Shown here in pieces: positions 58,860 through 64,000 of a stretch of DNA of 64,000 nucleotides; positions within the stretch are counted from its first letter, which is position 1, and each line of letters opens with the position of its first letter. This stretch comes from Limonium bicolor (taxonomy: Eukaryota > Streptophyta > Magnoliopsida > Caryophyllales > Plumbaginaceae): assembly GCA_023374045.1 (NCBI GenBank), contig CM041779.1, positions 273,295,258 to 273,359,257 on the forward strand. The letters are read 5' to 3'. The notes below the pieces were generated by a model. The model was given only the letters and a program-made list of their open reading frames with translations. It was not told where the DNA came from and did not search any database. Made by a program: the position numbers and the translations under genes.

Positions 58860-58878
58860 GTCCCCAGCAGAGTCGCCA
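58860..58878 (-). promoter_or_regulatory. Z primer-binding site (tRNA-Arg)
   Basis: Minus-strand TGGCGACTCTGCTGGGGAC lies three bases (GAC) after the LTR end. It complements plant tRNA-Arg, the primer of Tat/Ogre retrotransposons. Confidence 0.92.
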
Positions 58879-58881
58879 GTC

Positions 58882-60672
58882 TGTGAGCCTCGATTTTAAA
58901 CCCTATCCTATGTTGATTAAATTGATTGGGATCTAGTCGGGTTTTAGGTCCACTTATAACCTAAGATTAATAACTATGTCATAAAACAATAATTATTAAA
59001 ACCTAAGCTAGCTCACTGGAACCTATTATGAGTCGCCACCTAATTTTAACCTAGATCAAATTAGGAAAGGAGAGTTCGGGTTCGGGGGCTTGATATTCGA
59101 CTTAATTAGGGTTCAATTACTTTCATTACCCTTCCTAGGTCGTTTTTCCTCTACTCAGTTTATTTACGGCTTATTACGAGTCGTTTTAACCTAAGTGCGC
59201 AAGCTTCTGTTTTTTTGTGTTTTTTAGCGTTTTTTGACAGAAAATTAAAGTGAAATTAAAAGCTACCTAAACTAGGGTTTCGGAGGCAGAATTAGGTCAA
59301 ATTTTGATTACGTCCGTAGCCACGGACCAAACGTCCGAGACCACGGACCCCAGTTAACCTAAATATGCAGAAAAGTCGAAATTAAAGGAAAACAAAAATT
59401 TGCAAGGTCCGGGGCCACGGACAGGATGTCCGTGGGCCCGGACATTATTAGAAAAACCTAAATTTTGAATTTTTAAAATCCCGCCGCCGTCCGTGGGTGT
59501 CCGTGGTCTCGGACAACGCGTCCGAGGTCCCGGACCATAGGTCCGAGGGACGGACCACCCACGGACAGGGGTTTTCAGAAGGTTCCCGAGGGTGTTTTGA
59601 GCTCAAATTTTATGGGTGTGTAGCCTGAAAGATGTACAAGACGTTAGCGATTGAAAGTTTTCAATTTGAATTCGAATTAAGCACGAAACTTAGCAAACAA
59701 GTTATCTGACAGAGGCTTAAATAAACAGCAATACAGAAGCCTACGAAGGTTAGTTTGAGCCCAAATTTTGAGGCAAGACAGATAATACCGTGGTGAGTCA
59801 GGGAAGTGGAGTTTCTACCTGTTTTACCTTCGGATTCACAACGTTTCTTCACACCGGGACTCGTCGAGTGCTCCGTTGATGGCAGACCCGAGAGGATTTC
59901 GACCCAAGCTTCTGGTTGCTGGTTGTCCTTGCTGTTCTTCACGTTTTAGAGGTGTTTTTGTGAGGTTTTGATGATTATTGGTGCTTTGGGGATTGGAAAA
60001 CGTGTTTAGATGGTGATTTCGGGGGATTTTCAGTATGATTTGGGTGGCCGGGTGTTGGAAAACGTGAGAGAGAGAGAGGAGGCCGTGTTTTCTGACTCTC
60101 TAGGGTTCTTGAGTGTGTGAGGTTCCTGCCTTTATCCAAAAACCTATCCCCTTATATAGACTCCCTTAAAGATAAAGAGAATCTAGTAAAAGTAAGATTT
60201 TTCGATATTTTAGTTAAGTGACTTCCCAAAGGAATTTTGCCATGAAATTTTAACCACATGTCAAGGATGGATATTATGAATTTTCTGAGGTGGAAACGAA
60301 TTTTTTAAATGCTGGAGCATTTTTAAATTGAATTTCTCGTCAGATTCAATCAGAAATTGCTAGAAAATTATTGGAAATTCGAAAAATCAAAATTCCAACG
60401 CCATTATGCTTAAAATGTCATCCTCTATCATGGGTTAAAATATCAAAGCATTTCGAGCTGATTTGGGCACCCTTCGGAGGAGAGAGAAAGCTTACAAGAG
60501 GTCTTAGGAGCCTTTAAAGATTACCAAAACGCCCCTGAAAGTGACGAAGCTGCTCCCCATGCCATGGAACGTGCCGATCGGACCGGGATCCCTCACCGCT
60601 TGATTAAAATGCCTCTCACAACACCGGTACCACGTAGACCCTAACCAGGGGGTCAAAATTTTGGGTATAACA
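58882..60672 (-). repeat. Z 5' LTR
   Basis: 1,791 bp, almost identical to 49,660-51,444. By eye there are only a few substitutions and about eight small indels, most in runs or short repeats. The palindrome array is at 59,311-59,567 and the TATA box at 60,151-60,158. Confidence 0.95.
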
Positions 60673-60677
60673 GTTCC

Positions 60678-61162
60678 ATTAAGGTGGTTGTTAGCCTAGT
60701 GTAGCCTGGTGGGAAACGATCCATCCGGCATGCAGACGTGGACCTGTCAAGGTCATTATCACTTGTGCAAGTCCTGCACAAGAGTGGGCACGACCAGTTA
60801 AGACTTAGCTTGTCAGGGCAAATGTTGCCGGTGATGAGTAGTGCAGTAAGTGTCGATGCGGATTAAAGGTCTAAGGACATTGACAACAAAGAGACATAGG
60901 GAACCCATTACTGCACAGCCTCACCGAAATGCTGCCGCGCCAAGAATGGAAGAACTCAAGATGTCGCAGCAACGTGTTCAATGTTCACTTGGTGTCATTG
61001 CGACGTGAATGGAAGGACTCAGGGCGCTACAACAGTTTGACCATCAGAGCACTAAGGGGCAATGTGTCATGAAGTAAAGGACACAAGATGCCACTAAACG
61101 CTGTGGAGCTCTATAGACTGACAACCCATACAAATAGAATGTGGTCAAAGTCAAAAATATTT
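60678..61162. other. Unassigned sequence between Z and V
   Basis: The right continuation of 48,001-49,659. Two diverged copies of a GAATGGAAGRACTCARG-containing stretch occur near 60,945 and 61,008. No ORF of note. It ends ATATT, which may be the V target duplication. Confidence 0.4.
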
Positions 61163-63269
61163 TGTAACGACCCCAAACACGGCCTAGTACAAAGGTCGTT
61201 ACACGTCGAGCACTTACAATCTAAGATATGAAAGGCTCTAACTAACGATCCAACAAACAGACAAATAAAAGCTTATAAATATATATAGCAAATAGAAATG
61301 TCTTACAATCTCCAAAGGCGTAATCTAAATACCGAAATATAATTCAGTAGTCAAAAGCTAATACAAATGTAAGGTCAAAAGGCCCGAAGGCTACAAAGAT
61401 CCAAAAGTCTCAAGTATGTCTATCTAAACATAAATGATCTAAGGCTCTATAAATAGTAGAGGGAAGGAATCCTCACTGATCAATCTACAAATGTTAGTAA
61501 AAAGTATAGGAATGAGCAACCATACACTCAGTAGATGACAAACTTCATCAATAAGCATGCTCAAAACAATTGAAAACATATTCATAATTCGAGAAGTCAA
61601 ACAGAAGGAAGAGGTAGATTTCCATCAGCAGAAATAACAGTAGCAAGAAGCCAGTCTTATCACAAACCAAATGGAGTTCAGAGGTACAAACATAAAAGAC
61701 AAAATAACAAAACATAGCGGGACACTAGTGTTCAATGCATACAAACAAAACATAGCGAATCCGTAAACAGAACGAGGAAAACTACTCATGAACAGAATGG
61801 GGGAGACACCCATGGCAAATAATAGAGGACGTCCTACTCACAGTGTTATTGGATAGCTAGACCCAGCCATCCATGGCTCAAACACAAAGAATACTAGGTC
61901 CCAAAACAGAAGATTAATTAATAAAGCTTTAGTGCATAGAAAAGCACCACACAGAGGTTTAAATACTTGAGCACTAGAAGGGGAATACAACCCCACAAAT
62001 AGAAGTCAAAACGGAGTTCAAACGAGTAGTTTAGGAAAAAATAGTGTGTTCAAACATGTGTCCAAACCTCAATGTTCGGACACAAGTCGAGACTTAAAAT
62101 AGCAGAAGTTCCAAATGTCCGAACATGTGTCCGAACAACAATGTTCGGACACATGCCGAGAGTTAAAACCAAAGGTGTCCGGACTTGTGTCCGGACGTTA
62201 GAAGTTTGGACAAGTTATGAGAAAATTATACGTGGTGGCGTCCGAACATGTGTCCAAACATCCATATCAGATACATACCAAGAGTTAAAATAGAAGAAAG
62301 GAGTAAGAGGTGTCCGAACTTGTGTCCGGACATACAAGTTCAGAAACATGCCGAGACTTGTGAGTTAGACTCATCCTCGAACCCGGTCCGAACTTACATG
62401 TTCAGACGGAAGTTCGGACATAAGTTAAATTGCAGAAATCAGAAGACACAACAGGGTATGTCTGAACTTACAAGTTCGGATACACGTTCAGACATGGCAA
62501 AATTCAGAAATTTCAGAACAGTGAATGCACATGAATAAAACCACAAAACATCACCAAAATCTATAGCATAATTTCAGAATGTTTATTCTCAACTATGGAG
62601 GTTATAGCAATTTAAAACAAAGGGCAAAATCAGATAGAAAACACCCACGATCACAAGACAATTCAAACTAGCAGAACTCTCAATCTAGAAACGCTCCATA
62701 GGCGAACACACCCATTGAATCCATTCATCAGCTACCTCAAATTAATGTAGAGGAAGCTCTAAATCAGGAGAAGAATAGTCATCGACATGCAGACCATTGT
62801 AGAAGTAGCAGCCCATTGATTACACAAACAATTACAAAGAAATCCTCAAAATCAGAAAGTGCGCAAAACCCCAAAATTAGATAACTCTAGATAACAAAAA
62901 CCACCAGTCCAAACCTGAAATCGAACGTTGTAGACACTATAGAGGAGGACCCAATCACAGAAGCGGTGATTGCAAAACGAAAAATTAGGCAGCCCAAAAG
63001 CTCACACAAGAAAGGAAGAAGATTGCTCTGAAGAGGGAGAAGAGAGAAGCACACAATGAGATGAAGGAAACTGTCGATCGTGATAGATTGTGAAAAGGAT
63101 TATGGGAGTTAAATTCCTTATCTAAATCCTTACCAAAAATAGATGAAGGAAAAGACTTCCTTGTCCTCTCCTTTAGCTCAATAGACTCCAACGTCCTAAA
63201 ACCATATAAAGTCCAACTTAAATCAGAATGTGTTGAAATACATTATGAAAAGAAACCTTGGGTTATACA
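61163..63269 (-). repeat. V 3' LTR
   Basis: 2,107 bp. The minus sense starts TGTATAACCC at 63,269 and ends CGTTACA at 61,163. It includes the palindrome array. No ORF of significance. Confidence 0.8.
62052..62498. repeat. V GTCCGAAC palindrome array
   Basis: About seven imperfect units such as GTCCGAACATGTGTCCG paired with AATGTTCGGACAC and then RTGCCGAGA, with A-rich spacers. The unit and spacing match Y1 closely (also GTTCGGACA, then GAGTCGAGA). Chance open frames across it read as repeats of VRTCVRT. Confidence 0.88.
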
Positions 63270-63283
63270 ATTACCTCTCCCTT
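63270..63283 (-). promoter_or_regulatory. V polypurine tract
   Basis: Minus-strand AAGGGAGAGGTAAT directly precedes the LTR start. Upstream in the element is TTTCAAGGATGAAATTTATT, which resembles the conserved stretch before Tekay polypurine tracts. Confidence 0.75.
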
Positions 63284-63294
63284 AAAATAAATTT

Positions 63295-64000
63295 CATCCT
63301 TGAAATTCAACATACCTTACTGCTCGAAGAGGGCGGGGAACTTAGACCGCACCTCACTCTCCAGCTACCAAGTTGCCTCCTTCTCAGACAGACCCGACCA
63401 CTGGATCTTAATCAAGGGAAGGGCTTTGCTTTGAAGTCTTCGCACATCACGAGCTAGAATCTTAGCAGGGACAACTTCATAGGTGAAATTCTCTCTCAAC
63501 TGAAGCGGCCTTAACTCAATCACATGAGACGAATCTGGGACATAGTTCCTCAGCATAGACACATGGAAGACACTATGCACTTCTACTAACACCGGCGGCA
63601 ATGTCAAGCGATAGGCAACCGGTCCAATCCTCCCTAGAACCTCAAATGGACTGAAAAAATGAGTGCTGAACTTCCCTCTCTTCTCAAATCTCACCACACC
63701 TCTGGCTGTAAAGACCTTCAAGTACACATGGTCGCCAACCAGAAACTCCAACAGACGTCTCCTCTAATAAGCATATCACTTTTAATATGGCTCTGGGCAA
63801 CAAGTAGACGCTCCCTGATAGTCTAAATCTTACTCACGGCATCCTGAACCAAGTCCGGACCAACTAGAGCTCTCTCCTTCAGATTATCCTAGCAGATGTG
63901 AGATCTACACCTCCTACCATATAGAGCCTCAAACGGCGCCATCCCGATACTAGACTGGAAGCTGTTGTTGTAGGCGAGCTCAATCAATGCTACATGCTGA
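63295..64000 (-). pseudogene. V integrase C-terminus and chromodomain-like tail, partial
   Basis: From the window edge the minus strand reads AYNNSFQSSIGMAPFEALYG and RRCRS, the integrase block after the catalytic core. A stop (TAG) then replaces the usual Trp in the C-W-D position near 63,888, and further stops lie near 63,825 and 63,763. An open frame from 63,751 shows FLVGDHVYLKV, FEVLGRIGPVAYRLTLPP, VHSVFHVSMLRNYVPD and a chromodomain-like end IKIQWSGLSEKEATW. The open stretch is about 128 codons. Confidence 0.87.

Larger units (their letters stand above)
49660..60672 (-). mobile_element. Element Z: young non-autonomous Tat-lineage Gypsy
   Basis: 11,013 bp, with duplication GTTCC at 49,655-49,659 and 60,673-60,677. 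LTRs of 1,785 and 1,791 bp are almost identical. The primer site complements tRNA-Arg, which is diagnostic of Tat/Ogre elements. In minus order it holds: 5' LTR, primer site, ORF-A (58,173-57,016), a leader-like region, ORF-B (56,022-54,774), a long 3' region with tandem arrays, polypurine tract, 3' LTR. Gag, protease, reverse transcriptase, RNase H and integrase are all absent, so it must use enzymes from another Tat element. Confidence 0.93.
61163..64000 (-). mobile_element. Element V: Tekay/Del chromovirus, 3' part
   Basis: Minus-strand Ty3/gypsy element, cut by the window end. Visible in element order: the end of integrase with chromodomain-like tail, an untranslated stretch, polypurine tract and 3' LTR. 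The integrase C-terminal text and the long LTR ending GGGGTCGTTACA place it among Tekay/Del chromoviruses, which often target heterochromatin. Stops show it is inactive here. Confidence 0.87.

Noticed and set aside
62072..62538. Plus-strand ORFs with repeated VRTCVRT
   Set aside because: They are translations of the V palindrome array and lie antisense to the element.

Overview
The window is plant nuclear DNA, most likely from a large-genome angiosperm, and consists almost wholly of nested LTR retrotransposons. The basis is Ty1/copia and Ty3/gypsy pol domains, plant primer-binding sites (tRNA-iMet, tRNA-Arg, a degenerate tRNA-Asp-like site), a CACTA transposon and a foldback MITE. I found no convincing host gene, tRNA, rRNA or CRISPR array. 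The labels S, X, W, Y1-Y3, K, C2, C3, Z and V are mine.

Layout. S (1-7,406, resuming at 47,513) is a strongly decayed Sirevirus-type Copia with an env-like region; its 3' LTR begins at 6,888. X (7,407-47,512, minus strand) is an Athila-like Gypsy without gag-pol that landed in the S LTR. The left LTR of X is split by W (8,229-21,831, target duplication TCTCT), which is only about 1.55 kb once its own insertions are removed and so looks like a solo LTR. W holds two large Tekay-like LTR units, Y1 (8,867-12,662, CGGGT) and Y3 (13,041-21,285, CGGTG/CGATG). Y3 holds K, a 2.6-kb CACTA element (18,549-21,179, GGT). This gives five levels: S > X > W > Y3 > K. The X interior is split by C2 (24,308-33,482, GGACG), a young env-bearing Copia. 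An apparent 5.9-kb inversion (about 35,011-40,899) carries part of the X 5' LTR, a MITE, the putative primer-binding site and Y2 (36,140-40,692). The X right LTR is split by C3 (41,517-46,684, TAATC), a Copia with non-canonical TA...TA ends.

Right side. 48,000-49,659 and 60,678-61,162 are unassigned and were contiguous before Z inserted. Z (49,660-60,672, minus strand, GTTCC) is a very young Tat-lineage Gypsy with 1.8-kb LTRs and a tRNA-Arg primer site. It has no gag-pol; it carries two other ORFs and three satellite-like tandem arrays. V (61,163 to the window end, minus strand) is the 3' part of a Tekay/Del chromovirus.

How the parts work together. None of the elements seen here is clearly autonomous. 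Two features stand out. Short GC-rich palindromes built on GTCCG/CGGAC or related words recur as arrays in the LTRs of W, Y1, Y2, Z and V. The LTR pairs of the young elements differ mostly by small, often homopolymer, indels, so some ORF breaks may be sequencing errors.
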